Origin: JAXMAO01 sp046350375
GTDB lineage: Bacteria; Planctomycetota; Phycisphaerae; UBA1845; UTPLA1
Reading direction: 5' to 3'
Assembly (NCBI GenBank): GCA_046350375.1
Contig: JAXMAO010000004.1
Coordinates: forward strand, 248,001-312,000
DNA: 64,000 nt
Within the stretch, counting starts at the first letter, position 1, and every line of letters starts with the position of its first letter. This document shows positions 51,220 through 62,712 of the stretch, piece by piece. A program made the position numbers and the translations under genes. Below the pieces are notes generated by a model. It was given only the letters and a program-made list of their open reading frames with translations, made no database searches and had not been told where the DNA came from.

Positions 51220-51513
51220 ATGTTCTACGAACGACTATCTCGGTACCAGCTCCTGATCTGGTTCAGTGCCATCCTGGCGACTGGGTGCCGCACACCAGAT
51301 CGGGATGGTGAGGTCATCGGGATAACTCGTGTCAGCTCGTTCAACCGCAGTATGATGCCCGTCTTGACCCATTGGTTCGGCACAGATGAACCCTGTGTGT
51401 CATATGAGGCAGCGCCGATTTTCAAGTTGGCCATACTGGAGCCGGAACTCGCTGGCGGCAGCTGGACCGCCGTATTCGAGGCCCTCTTTCCAGAATTGTT
51501 TCATGGTGAATAG
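51220..51513 (+). CDS. Small putative lipoprotein, unknown function
   Basis: A 97-residue protein starting MFYERLSRYQLLIWFSAILA with a TGC lipobox just after (C22). The mature part is about 75 residues with no recognised domain; it has PVLTHWFGTDEPCVSYEAAP and ends FPELFHGE. The ATG at 51220 follows a weak GGGGCGG site. Codon use and GC content resemble the flanking small genes. It may be lineage-specific. Confidence 0.45.
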   Translation: MFYERLSRYQLLIWFSAILATGCRTPDRDGEVIGITRVSSFNRSMMPVLTHWFGTDEPCVSYEAAPIFKLAILEPELAGGSWTAVFEALFPELFHGE

Positions 51514-51546
51514 AGGCGAGGCTTCCGGAGCATGAAGGACATACAC

Positions 51547-51900
51547 ATGTCGGACCATGCTCGGCAGCGTATTGGTGCGCACCGGGGCGCCAGGCGGTTC
51601 TTGTTGCTCTCGCCAGCGGTAACGATGTGGTTAGTCTCCCTCCTGGCCGAGGCGAGTTGCAGATCGATCGATTTTGTTGAGTTCAATGGGCGCGATGCGA
51701 CTGTCATAGCCTTGGCCGTTATCGTCATGCTTTACGCACCCATCCAGATCATCCTCACTTTGATATTTCGCAGGCAACGATTGGTCTTGTTGATTGGGTG
51801 GATCTTGCTCCTGTTATGGGTTTTGGTTTACTGGGTGCCGTTCGTCTATGCGACGAGGATGCTGATTGACGAATTCTGGGCCTTGCTGGCTAGGTCATGA
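51547..51900 (+). CDS. Small polytopic membrane protein, unknown function
   Basis: A protein of 117 residues. The ATG at 51547 has AAGGA 7 bases upstream; another in-frame ATG at 51532 would add five residues. A basic start (MSDHARQRIGAHRGARRF) is followed by three hydrophobic segments (about 20-38, 52-74, 80-103). No family recognised. It is the third of three small envelope genes in a lower-GC stretch after the aroF operon. Confidence 0.5.
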   Translation: MSDHARQRIGAHRGARRFLLLSPAVTMWLVSLLAEASCRSIDFVEFNGRDATVIALAVIVMLYAPIQIILTLIFRRQRLVLLIGWILLLLWVLVYWVPFVYATRMLIDEFWALLARS

Positions 51901-52250
51901 TCGCTGTCGAACCTAGGTTTGCCTTGTTGGTAGACGGTTCCTATGCGTTGAAACCTGAAGTGAAATCATCGCGGCGAAATTCCGCGGAGGCGAACACAGG
52001 CCCGCACTCGGCCGGATGTGGTGGCGGGGCGAGCCAGTAAGTCCAAGACACGGACGGCCAGTTGCCGCGCGACGACGTGATCGCGCCGGGCGGCGGGAGT
52101 GAGTCGAGCTTCGCGCCGACGAGTGAGTCGGGCGGATCGACGAGTCAGTCGGCCGCGCCCGCGAGTCGGGCTATTGGATCAACAAACCCCTCTCGTCGCC
52201 GGCGGCGACGAAGTTGGCCGACCCGCGGCCGTCGTGTGTCGGTCTGTCGA
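51901..52250. other. Gene-free stretch between small membrane protein gene and aceA
   Basis: These 350 bases have no supported gene. Positions 52090-52170 hold imperfect repeats of GAGT/GAGTCGG. The aceA terminator lies at 52177-52211. Nothing else stands out. Confidence 0.5.
52177..52211 (-). terminator. Probable terminator of the aceBA operon
   Basis: An 8-bp stem (52193-52200 with 52204-52211) with a 3-base loop is followed in the minus direction by GAGGGGTTTGTTG. The T-run is short, so strength is uncertain. It lies about 40 bases after the aceA stop. Confidence 0.6.
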
Positions 52251-53552
<1,302 letters not shown>

Positions 53553-53589
53553 CGCGAATCCTCCCGGGCCCGGCCGTGCGCCGCGCCGA

Positions 53590-55188
<1,599 letters not shown>

Positions 55189-55343
55189 ACGTCCTCCCCC
55201 GTTGCAGCACGGGATTGGCGCTATTGCACCAACGCCCGGCCTGCCGCGACCGGTAACCGGCGATAGGCCTCGTGCCTGCCGGCGGTTCCGGACCGCGCAA
55301 CTGCCCTCAGTCGGATTGTGCGTCCGCAGCAGCCAGTTGCGAA

Positions 55344-55370
55344 ATTGATAATGTCAATATAGAGTATTGA
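55344..55370. promoter_or_regulatory. LysR-type operator between aceB and the divergent regulator
   Basis: Two overlapping inverted repeats share one half: ATTGA-TAATG-TCAAT (55344-55358) and TCAATA-TAGAG-TATTGA (55354-55370). The first fits the T-N11-A pattern of LysR-type boxes. They lie in the aceB-lysR gap, 25 bases before the regulator ATG at 55395 and about 155 bases before aceB, in an AT-rich patch within a GC-rich region. Confidence 0.7.
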
Positions 55371-55394
55371 TGGGCGCTATGAAGGAGCCGGGCC

Positions 55395-56357
55395 ATGCCG
55401 CCGCGCGTCACCGCACCGCACTACAAGCACAACCGGTTGCAGCAGCTGCGCGGCTTCTGCCAGGCGGCCCAGACCGGCTCGATCAGCCGCGCCGCCGAGC
55501 GGCTCGATCTCTCGCAGCCCAGCGTGTCGCTGCAGATTCAGGCGCTGGAGCGCGAGTTCGGCGTGGCGCTGTTCGAGCGGCGCGGGCCGCGCATCCGCCT
55601 GACCGAGCACGGGAAGCTGCTCTACGAGCTGTCGCTGCACATGGTCGAGGACATCGACGGGCTGCGCGAGACCTTTGCCGCGCGGCGCGGCGTGCTGGCG
55701 CCGGGTCGACTGGACATCGCCGCGGGCGAGTCGACGATTCTCTACATCCTGCCGCGCTTCGTGCGCCGGTTCGCCGACAAGTACCCGCAGATCGAGCTGT
55801 CGCTGGTCAACGTGACCGGGCACGACGGCCTGGCGCTGCTGCGAAAAGGCGAAGTGGACCTGGCCTGCGGCTCGATGATCGACACGCCGCGCGACGTGGT
55901 CTATCGGCCGCTGTTCGCGTTTCAGCCGACGCTGGTCGTGCCGCCCGGTCACGGGCTGGCGCGGCGCGGGCGGGTCACGCTCGAACAGATCGCGTCGCAT
56001 CCGTTCATCCTGCCGCCGCGGCACCTGACGACCTGGAGCATCGTGACGATGGCGTTCGAGCAGCGCGGCCTGAAGCTGAACGTGCGGCTGCAGGCCGGCG
56101 GATGGGAAGTGATCAAGAAATATGTCGAGCTGGGGCTGGGCGTTTCGATCGTGACGAACATCTGCCTGACGCCGCGCGACCGGCTGGTCCGCGTGCCGGT
56201 GGATGACTATTTCGCGCCGCGCACCTACGGCGTGGTGCTGCGGCGGAACGGCCAGCCGTCGCCGCAGGCGGAGCGATTCCTGGAGATGATCGATCCGGAT
56301 TACCGCGCCGGTCGCGCCCCAACGATCCGCGCGCTGCGGCCGACCCGCGGCGGGTAG
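55395..56357 (+). CDS. LysR-family (CysB-like) transcriptional regulator
   Basis: A protein of 320 residues. The winged helix-turn-helix is near the N-terminus: LRGFCQAAQTGSISRAAERL, DLSQPSVSLQIQALE, FERRGPRIRLTEHGK. The effector-binding region (about 105-300) has the two-lobed fold of the CysB/Cbl subgroup with YVELGLGVSIVTN. It probably controls the divergent aceBA operon; the overlapping inverted repeats in the shared gap support this. AAGGAG 7 bases before the ATG. The inducer is unknown. Confidence 0.88.
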   Translation: MPPRVTAPHYKHNRLQQLRGFCQAAQTGSISRAAERLDLSQPSVSLQIQALEREFGVALFERRGPRIRLTEHGKLLYELSLHMVEDIDGLRETFAARRGVLAPGRLDIAAGESTILYILPRFVRRFADKYPQIELSLVNVTGHDGLALLRKGEVDLACGSMIDTPRDVVYRPLFAFQPTLVVPPGHGLARRGRVTLEQIASHPFILPPRHLTTWSIVTMAFEQRGLKLNVRLQAGGWEVIKKYVELGLGVSIVTNICLTPRDRLVRVPVDDYFAPRTYGVVLRRNGQPSPQAERFLEMIDPDYRAGRAPTIRALRPTRGG

Positions 56358-56508
56358 CGGGCGCGGCCGTGTGCGACGCGGCCAGCGCCGCCGGTGCGGG
56401 ACGCGCCCGCGGAACAAGAACAGCCCGACCGCCTGACGCTCCCGTTCCGCACGACCAGACGGTATACTGATCCCTGCATCGCCGACACCCATCGCGAGGG
56501 CTGGCCCC

Positions 56509-57831
56509 ATGTCTCTAACCTGCGCGAGGCCCCGGCACCCACTGAATACGCTGCGACCGCTGCACCCATCGCACCCGCTGCACCCGCTGCTCACCGCCAC
56601 GGCCCTGCTCACCCTGTTCGCGTCGCCAATCCTCATCCGCGCCGCCGGACCGGCCGATTTCCGCGGCATCGGCGCCCTGCCCGGCTCTCGCAACGGCAGC
56701 ATTGCATATGCAATTTCCGACGACGGCAGCGCCGTCACCGGCATCTCCGACCAGTCCGACCTCGGCGGCCCCTCCACTGTCGCGTTCCTCTGGCAGGCCG
56801 ACACGATGATCTCGCTCGGCGATCTGCCGGGTGGCTCCACCGTCAGCGAGGCCGGCGGCGTCTCGGCGAATGGCTCCGCCGCCGCGGGAATGAGCGCCTC
56901 GTCCAACGGAACCGAGGCCTTTCGCTGGGAGGCCGGCGTGATGGTCGGCCTCGGCGACGTTCCCGGCGGCGACGTTTACAGCCACGCCTTCCGAATCTCC
57001 GGCGACGGCACAACCGTCGTGGGCCTCAGCCGCTCGGCCAACGGCGACGCCGCGTTCCGCTGGCAGGCCGGCGCCATGCGAAACCTCGCTGACGATTTTC
57101 CGGGTGGACTGGCCGCGGGTTGGGCCACCGACGCCTCCTTCGACGGCAGCGTCGTCGTCGGCTACCTCGCGACCACGTCGGGTCCGCCGCGGCCGATGCG
57201 CTGGGAGAACAACGTCGCCACGCTCATCGACATCGCGCCCGCCGACGTGTGGGGGCAGGCCACCGCCGTCTCGCCCGATGGGCAGAGCATCGCCGGCACG
57301 ATCACTCACCAGCTCAGCCCGCTGGTCCGCGAGGCCTTTTTCTGGCGCGACGGAACGCTGACGCTGCTCGGCGACTTGCCCGGCGGCGCGACCCGCAGCT
57401 CCGCCGCCGATGTGTCCGGCGACGGCTCCATCGTCGTCGGAACCGGCCGAACGAGCTTGGGCGACGAGGCCTTCATCTGGACCGCGGCCCGCGGCCTGCG
57501 CCGCGTGCGCGATCTGCTCGAGCAGGACTACGGCCTGAACCTCGCCGGGTGGCAGTTGACCGCCGCCAACGGCATCTCTGCCGACGGCCTGACGATCGCC
57601 GGGTCCGGTGTCAATCCGCTCGGCCAGCCAGAGGCCTGGCTGGCGCACATCGGCTGCGCGCTGGCCGGCGACATGAACAACGACGCCCGTTGCGACGGCG
57701 GCGACGTCGAAGGGTTCGTTCGATGCCTCACCACGGGGCTGGGCTGCGGCTGCGGCGACTTTGACGCCGATCAGACGGTTGGTCCCGCCGACGTCGCCCC
57801 GTTCGTCGACCGCCTGCTCGGCCGCGCCTGA
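56509..57831 (+). CDS. HAF-repeat secreted protein with C-terminal dockerin-like loops
   Basis: A protein of 440 residues. A long N-region rich in His/Pro/Leu (about 1-25) precedes a signal-like hydrophobic stretch (about 27-45). The body consists of repeated HAF units of about 45-50 residues: LGDLPGGSTVSEAGGVSANG, GLGDVPGG...HAFRISGDGTTV, LLGDLPGGATRSSAADVSGD, each with an xAFxW motif, expected to form a beta-propeller. The last about 60 residues have two Ca-binding loops, GDMNNDARCDGGDVEGF and GDFDADQTVGPADV, like type I dockerins. Function unknown; probably a secreted or surface protein. A TATACT -10 like element at 56463-56468 lies upstream. Confidence 0.8.
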   Translation: MSLTCARPRHPLNTLRPLHPSHPLHPLLTATALLTLFASPILIRAAGPADFRGIGALPGSRNGSIAYAISDDGSAVTGISDQSDLGGPSTVAFLWQADTMISLGDLPGGSTVSEAGGVSANGSAAAGMSASSNGTEAFRWEAGVMVGLGDVPGGDVYSHAFRISGDGTTVVGLSRSANGDAAFRWQAGAMRNLADDFPGGLAAGWATDASFDGSVVVGYLATTSGPPRPMRWENNVATLIDIAPADVWGQATAVSPDGQSIAGTITHQLSPLVREAFFWRDGTLTLLGDLPGGATRSSAADVSGDGSIVVGTGRTSLGDEAFIWTAARGLRRVRDLLEQDYGLNLAGWQLTAANGISADGLTIAGSGVNPLGQPEAWLAHIGCALAGDMNNDARCDGGDVEGFVRCLTTGLGCGCGDFDADQTVGPADVAPFVDRLLGRA

Positions 57832-57851
57832 CAAGTCGCGCCTGACAGGCC
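57824..57851. repeat. Two tandem 14-base repeats over the stop codon of the HAF protein gene
   Basis: GCGCCTGACAAGTC (57824-57837) is followed directly by GCGCCTGACAGGCC (57838-57851) and then a partial third unit GCGCC. The stop TGA is in the first copy, so the second is outside the gene. It looks like a local duplication. Confidence 0.6.
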
Positions 57852-57903
57852 GCGCCGGCCCAACGCTCAACCGCACGGCGCGGCTCGAAGCCGGCCGGAC
57901 GAT

Positions 57904-58941
57904 TCAGAACAGGTCGGTGGGGTCGGTGACGGTCGTCAGCGTGTGCCCAACTGCCCCGGCTTGCGCCGACTGCGGATTGCCGGTCGTTCCGACGGCGCCG
58001 CCGGTTCCGCCGAAACCGCCGCTGCCACCCCCGCCGCCGCCGCCGCAGTGCCGAGCGGCGTTCACGCTCCCCGCGCCGCCCGACGTGCCCGCAGCGCCGC
58101 CCGAAGCGTCGCGCGTTCCGGCCGTGACCATCGGGGCGAGCAGGTGGTTGATTCCACCGGCGCCGCCGCCGCCCGCGGCTTCCTGACTGTCACTGGGTCC
58201 GCCCGCTCCGCCGATGGCCGAGATGGTGCCTTGGTTGTCCACCTTCGTTTGCGAAGCGAGCACGACCACGCCGCCGCCGCCACCGCCACCCCCGGCGATG
58301 CTGGGCTGTCCATCGGCGTTGATGGATCCGCCGGCACTGATCGTGATGGCTCCGCGCGCGAGAATCACCAGCGTACCGCCTCCGTTACCCCCAGTACCGG
58401 CAAGCGTGCCAGCTCCGCCTCCGCCGCCGACAATGCCCGGCATGAGCAGATTCCGGGCCGTTGCCGATGACAAGCCGGTGCCGGGTTGTCCGCCGGACAG
58501 CGAGTCCCCGGTCGCCCCGAGCGCCCCCGTGCCCGCCTGGCTCCCGGAGAATGATGCCGAGGGCGCACCGAACGTCGCCGGCGACGTCCCGCTGACGAAC
58601 CAGCCCGTCCCTCCGCTGAAATCGTGCACGCCGACCCTCAACTCGCCGGCGATCGTGCATTCGCCGCGGCAGCGAATCACCGTGCCGGGCGGCACGTGCA
58701 ACGTCGACCCGGCCAGAATCGTCAGATTATTGACCTGTAAGTTTCCGTCCGCGGCCGCGCTGGTGAACAGGTCCAGACTCTGCCCCGCGCCGACGGCCAC
58801 GTCGCCGGCAGAGCCGTCGCCATACAGGCTCCGTTGCGCGTCGCCGCCCTGGAACGGAAAGAACGTTCCGCACCCGGTCAGCGCGCCGGCCAACCCCGTC
58901 AACAGACCCACAACCAATGCCCCCGGCTTTCGCGCGCCCAT
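57904..58941 (-). CDS. Gly-rich secreted lipoprotein, unknown function
   Basis: A protein of 345 residues. The ATG at 58941 has GGAGG 5 bases upstream and opens a lipoprotein signal with LTGCG (C24). The body alternates beta-strand segments (LTILAGSTLHVPPGTVIRC, TLVILARGAITISAGG, VVVLASQTKVDNQGTI) with very long Gly-rich runs, a pattern of a parallel beta-helix or PE-PGRS-like surface protein. No enzyme motif. It converges with the HAF gene. Confidence 0.7.
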   Translation of the reverse strand: MGARKPGALVVGLLTGLAGALTGCGTFFPFQGGDAQRSLYGDGSAGDVAVGAGQSLDLFTSAAADGNLQVNNLTILAGSTLHVPPGTVIRCRGECTIAGELRVGVHDFSGGTGWFVSGTSPATFGAPSASFSGSQAGTGALGATGDSLSGGQPGTGLSSATARNLLMPGIVGGGGGAGTLAGTGGNGGGTLVILARGAITISAGGSINADGQPSIAGGGGGGGGVVVLASQTKVDNQGTISAIGGAGGPSDSQEAAGGGGAGGINHLLAPMVTAGTRDASGGAAGTSGGAGSVNAARHCGGGGGGGSGGFGGTGGAVGTTGNPQSAQAGAVGHTLTTVTDPTDLF

Positions 58942-59244
58942 GCCAACCTCCAACTCGTCTTGACCCGCGAGGCGGTCTTCTGCCGGACGCCATCCGCGGC
59001 GTCGGCCCGGCCGCGCTCGAAAAAACTCGTACGGGGTCTTGTGCCCCCAACACGGATTATTCTAACCGCGACCCGGCCGGGTCGCGCAAGCGCCCCGGGG
59101 TCAAGTGGATCCCCGCATCACGCGGCGACCGGCCCGGCCGAACGCCATCGTGCGGTGCGTTCCCGGGTCCGTTCGCCGAAGCCCATTCGCGCCAGCCGGA
59201 GTTCTCTTCGCGTCCATCCGCCGCGTTGGGTAGAATCCGCTCGC
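58942..59244. other. Divergent gene-free stretch with a 20-bp palindrome
   Basis: These 303 bases separate the Gly-rich lipoprotein gene from the YdeI-like gene. A perfect 20-bp palindrome, CGCGACCCGGCCGGGTCGCG, lies at 59067-59086, next to a minus-strand TAGAAT (59063-59058) that could be a -10. On the plus strand TAGAAT at 59231-59236 precedes the GTG at 59245 by 8 bases. Confidence 0.45.
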
Positions 59245-59925
59245 GTGAACCCACCCACGATTCGCTTCTCGGCGATCTTGCATTCGCCCCGCGCGCCGGC
59301 CGACGCCGCGGGCAAGAGTGGCGCTTCGCGAACCCGGTCCGCCGTCGCGAAGGATCGATCGACTCCGCCCGCCCTACGCACCGCCGCGCACGCCGGCCGC
59401 GGCAGCACGGCTCGATCGCGCTCCAATTCGGCGACGTGGTCCTTTCTGAAGCTGCCAGGCGAAGCCAGCGCCAGGCTCCCCTCGCGCGGCCAAACGACCG
59501 TCGCCGGCACGTTCAACGGCCGGCCGTTTCAGGCCACGCTTCAGCCCGACGGCCACGGCGGCCACTGGCTGAAGGTCGACCGCGCCCTGCGCGAATCGGC
59601 CGGCGCCAGCCCCGGCGATGTCGTCGCACTCGAAATCGCCCCGGTCGTCGAAGAGCCGGAACCGAAACTGCCGGCCGACTTCCGCAAGGCGCTCGCGGCC
59701 GCCGAGGCGAAGGTCCGCGCGGCCTGGGCGGACATCACCCCCGCGGCGCGACGCGACTTTGTCTTCTGGATCACCTCGCCCAAGCGCCCGGAGACGCGCG
59801 TGAAGCGCATCGCCACCGCGTGCGACATGCTCGCCAAGGGCAAGCGCCGCCCCTGCTGCTTCGACCGCTCGGGGATGTACGCCAAGAGCCTGAGCTGCCC
59901 GGAGGCGGAGGCCGACGACGCCTAG
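59245..59925 (+). CDS. YdeI/OmpD-associated (DUF1905-OmdA) family protein with an internal insertion
   Basis: A protein of 226 residues from GTG 59245. The first strand TIRFSAIL and the continuation ATWSFLKLPGEASARLPSRG match DUF1905, but about 50 low-complexity Arg/Ala/Ser residues lie between them. The C-terminal half (DVVALEIAPV, LPADFRKALAA, ARRDFVFWITSPKRPETRVKRI) is the OmdA/YdeI helical domain. Its biochemical function is unknown; some members are linked to antimicrobial-peptide resistance. A TAGAAT -10-like element 8 bases before GTG suggests a leaderless transcript. Confidence 0.75.
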   Translation: MNPPTIRFSAILHSPRAPADAAGKSGASRTRSAVAKDRSTPPALRTAAHAGRGSTARSRSNSATWSFLKLPGEASARLPSRGQTTVAGTFNGRPFQATLQPDGHGGHWLKVDRALRESAGASPGDVVALEIAPVVEEPEPKLPADFRKALAAAEAKVRAAWADITPAARRDFVFWITSPKRPETRVKRIATACDMLAKGKRRPCCFDRSGMYAKSLSCPEAEADDA

Positions 59926-60032
59926 AGTGGCTGGGGCGCCGTCGGTGCGACCTATCGGTTCCGAGAATGAACGCGCCGTTCCCGCCGCCGGCCCAGCCGG
60001 TCAATACCCTCGCCTCCGCGAATCCGTGCCGA

Positions 60033-60038
60033 TATAAT
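60033..60038 (+). promoter_or_regulatory. Candidate -10 element (TATAAT) of the Fe-S/TPR gene
   Basis: TATAAT lies 71 bases before the TTG start at 60110. No -35 match is visible. Confidence 0.4.
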
Positions 60039-60109
60039 AGACATCGTGATCTTGACGTGAACACATTCCCGTTCCGCGCAGACATTTCCCGGCCCGCAGG
60101 AGGCCCGCC

Positions 60110-62071
60110 TTGACGCCGCACGCCAGCCGCCGCACCGCCGAGCCCCGCGCCGCGCTCGACTCCGCCGCCCCGGGCGCGGCCGACGCGCCCGCGTCGCCTC
60201 CCGCGATGCCCGGCCTCGACCCGCCCGGTGCTCGGCCGCGCAGCTACAGCCGCTGGCGCGCCGCCACGCTGGCCGGCGTCTACGTTCTGATGGCCGCCCA
60301 CATCGTCCACTGGAAGCTCGCCGGACGAACGCTCGCGCCGCTCGAACTCAACGAGGTGATGTACACCCTCGAGCTCGGCATTGTGACCGCCGGCTTCCTC
60401 TTCATGGCGCTGGCGATGCTCGCCACGCTCGTCTTCGGACGCTTCTTCTGCTCCTGGGGTTGCCACATCCTCGCGCTCGAAGACCTCTCGGCCTGGGTCC
60501 TGCGCCGCCTGCGGATTCGTCCCAAGCCGGTTCGATCGCGCGTCCTGAAACGGGTCCCCCCGATCGCGCTGTTCTACATGTTCGTCTGGCCGCAGATCGC
60601 GCGCCTGCTCGACGGCCGTGCCGCGCCCGTGCTTCACCTGCGTACCGACGCTCAGGGCTGGGCCTCGTTCCTGACGAGTAACTTCTGGCGCAACCTCCCC
60701 AGCCCGGCCGTCACCGCCGTCACCTTCTTCATCTGCGGCTTCGCAATCGTCTACCTGCTGGGCGCGCGGGCCTTCTGCACCTACGGCTGCCCCTACGGCG
60801 CCGCGTTCGCCTTGGCCGACCGCATCGCCCCCGGCCGCATCATCGCCCGCGGCGACTGCGCGCAATGCGGCGCCTGCACCGCTGCATGCCAGTCGCACAT
60901 CCGGGTCCACAAGGAACTGGAAGCCTTCGGCCGTGTCGTCAGTCCGTCGTGCATGAAAGACCTCGACTGCGTCGCGGCCTGTCCGAACGGCGCCGTCGGG
61001 TTCGGGTTCGCCCGCCCGGCCATCTTCGAGTGGCGTCGCCGCGGCGCGGTCAAGCCGATCCCGTTCGATTTCTCGCCAAGCGAGGACGTGCTCATGGGCG
61101 GCGTGTTCCTCGCCGCGCTCTTCATCTTCCGCGGGCTGTACGACGCCGTGCCGTTCCTGATGACGCTCGCGATCGGCGCCGCGCTCGCCTATGCCGCCGT
61201 GCTCAGCCTGCGGCTGAACACCCGGCCGAGCGTGCAGTTCCACCACTGGCAGCTGAAACGCGCCGGCCGGCTGACCCGCGCGGGGCGCGCGTTCGCCGGC
61301 CTGTCGGTGCTGATGGCGCTCTTCGTCGGCCACAGCGCGATCATTCGCTACCACGAGGCGGCGGCCGGTCGCGCCCTGCGGCGCGTCGCGGGCCAGGTGG
61401 CCGCGCCCGACGCCGACGTCGCCGCCGCGCTCGGCCATGTCGAATTCTGTCAGCGCTGGGGGCTGCTCCATCCAGCCCACTGGATCGCGGACTCGGCGTT
61501 CCTCCATCAGCGCTGCGGCGAAAGCCTCGCCTCGCGCGGCCTGCCCATGGCGGCCGCTGCGGCGTTTCAGCGCGCCGCGGCCTTGCAGTCGGACTTGTGC
61601 GAGCGCGGCCGCCTGCGGGCCGAGGCCGGTAGCTTGCTGCTGGACGCCGGCGACCTCGATCGCGCGCTCTCGGTTCTGCGGACCGCGGCCGCGGAAGCGC
61701 CGCAATCGGCGCACGTCCAGTACAACCTGGCCGTCGCCTGGTCGGCCGCCGGTCACGACGAGCAGGCCCTTTCGGCGTACGAGCGCACGCTGGCGCTCGA
61801 CCCGGCCGACGCCGAGGCCCACAACAACCTTGGTTTCCTGCTCGCGCGCCGCGGACAGTTGGACGCCGCCGCCGCCCACCTGGTGCGCGCCATCGACCTC
61901 AAGACCGATTACGCCGACCCCTACTTCAACCTGGCCCGCGTTCGCGCCGCCCAAGGCGACCCGATCGAGTCCACACGCCTGTTCGCGGCCGCGGCCCATC
62001 GCGACCCGAAGTACCGCGGCCTGTCGGCCCGCGTTCCGCCCCTCGCGCCGGCGGCAGCGCCCCCGAGATAA
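60110..62071 (+). CDS. Membrane Fe-S protein (NapH/NosR-like) fused to TPR repeats
   Basis: A protein of 653 residues. The TTG start is supported by AGGAGG at 60098-60103, 6 bases before it. After a Pro/Ala-rich start, membrane helices carry the NapH/NosR-type motifs FCSWGCHI and FCTYGCPYG (about 120 and 225). Two cluster motifs follow: CAQCGACTAACQS (about 250) and SCMKDLDCVAACP (about 282). Two or three more helices lead to TPR-like repeats (about 430-640; HVQYNLAVAWSAAGHDEQAL, HNNLGFLLARRGQLD). It is probably a quinol-linked electron-transfer protein whose TPR part docks a partner; the fusion is unusual. Confidence 0.83.
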   Translation: MTPHASRRTAEPRAALDSAAPGAADAPASPPAMPGLDPPGARPRSYSRWRAATLAGVYVLMAAHIVHWKLAGRTLAPLELNEVMYTLELGIVTAGFLFMALAMLATLVFGRFFCSWGCHILALEDLSAWVLRRLRIRPKPVRSRVLKRVPPIALFYMFVWPQIARLLDGRAAPVLHLRTDAQGWASFLTSNFWRNLPSPAVTAVTFFICGFAIVYLLGARAFCTYGCPYGAAFALADRIAPGRIIARGDCAQCGACTAACQSHIRVHKELEAFGRVVSPSCMKDLDCVAACPNGAVGFGFARPAIFEWRRRGAVKPIPFDFSPSEDVLMGGVFLAALFIFRGLYDAVPFLMTLAIGAALAYAAVLSLRLNTRPSVQFHHWQLKRAGRLTRAGRAFAGLSVLMALFVGHSAIIRYHEAAAGRALRRVAGQVAAPDADVAAALGHVEFCQRWGLLHPAHWIADSAFLHQRCGESLASRGLPMAAAAAFQRAAALQSDLCERGRLRAEAGSLLLDAGDLDRALSVLRTAAAEAPQSAHVQYNLAVAWSAAGHDEQALSAYERTLALDPADAEAHNNLGFLLARRGQLDAAAAHLVRAIDLKTDYADPYFNLARVRAAQGDPIESTRLFAAAAHRDPKYRGLSARVPPLAPAAAPPR

Positions 62072-62237
62072 TCAGCAGACCGGCCGCGAATGGACCGCCA
62101 GCTTCCGCGCTGGCCAAGAATTGCCCGTCGATCCGGTGAATGCGAGAAACGCGGCGCATGCCACGCGCGCCACCGTTCTCTCGCACACTCCGCCGCCGGG
62201 TTCCCCGTCAACACAGCCTCCCCGCCCCGGCCCGTCG

Positions 62238-62633
62238 CTACTTCAGCCGCACCAGCTTTCCTTTTCGCTTCACGATGTTCTTGTAGTCCCACTGGATCGC
62301 GACCGCCTTCGACAGCCAGCGCTTCAGGTCCTTCGCCGAGATCTCATCCGCCGACTCGTACCGCGCCTCGGCCGCCTTGAAGCTGCCCTCGGGCGACAGC
62401 CCCGGCTCGTCGAACGACTGCCCGCTCCAGAACAACAGCCGCACGCAGTCCTTCAGTTTGTCGTAGCCGACGATCGGGTTGCCGTCGATGAACCACACCG
62501 GGTGCCGGTGCCAGACCTTGCTCTCGGCCTTCTTCAGTTGCCGGTCGATCACCGCCGCCAGCGCGTCGCAGATGCGCCGGTCGCCGGCCGACAGGGCCGC
62601 GTGATACGCCTCGATCTCCTTCGGAATCGCCAT
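62238..62633 (-). CDS. DUF1801 domain protein
   Basis: A protein of 131 residues. KVWHRHPVWFIDGNPIVGYD, LKDCVRLLFWSGQSFDEPGL and KAAEARYESADEI are typical of the DUF1801 (YdhG/YjbR/CyaY-like) fold, a small alpha/beta protein of unknown biochemical role in bacteria. ATG at 62633, with an AGGG site upstream. The C-terminus is basic (KNIVKRKGKLVRLK). It is in the same direction as, and 80 bases downstream of, the AraC-type regulator gene. Confidence 0.8.
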   Translation of the reverse strand: MAIPKEIEAYHAALSAGDRRICDALAAVIDRQLKKAESKVWHRHPVWFIDGNPIVGYDKLKDCVRLLFWSGQSFDEPGLSPEGSFKAAEARYESADEISAKDLKRWLSKAVAIQWDYKNIVKRKGKLVRLK

Positions 62634-62712
62634 GCCCGTCCATCCCTTCCGCGGCTTCGCGTCGCCGCGCATCCTGCCGGTCGCAGCCCGGGCGCCCGGT
62701 CGTCCCGCAGCC

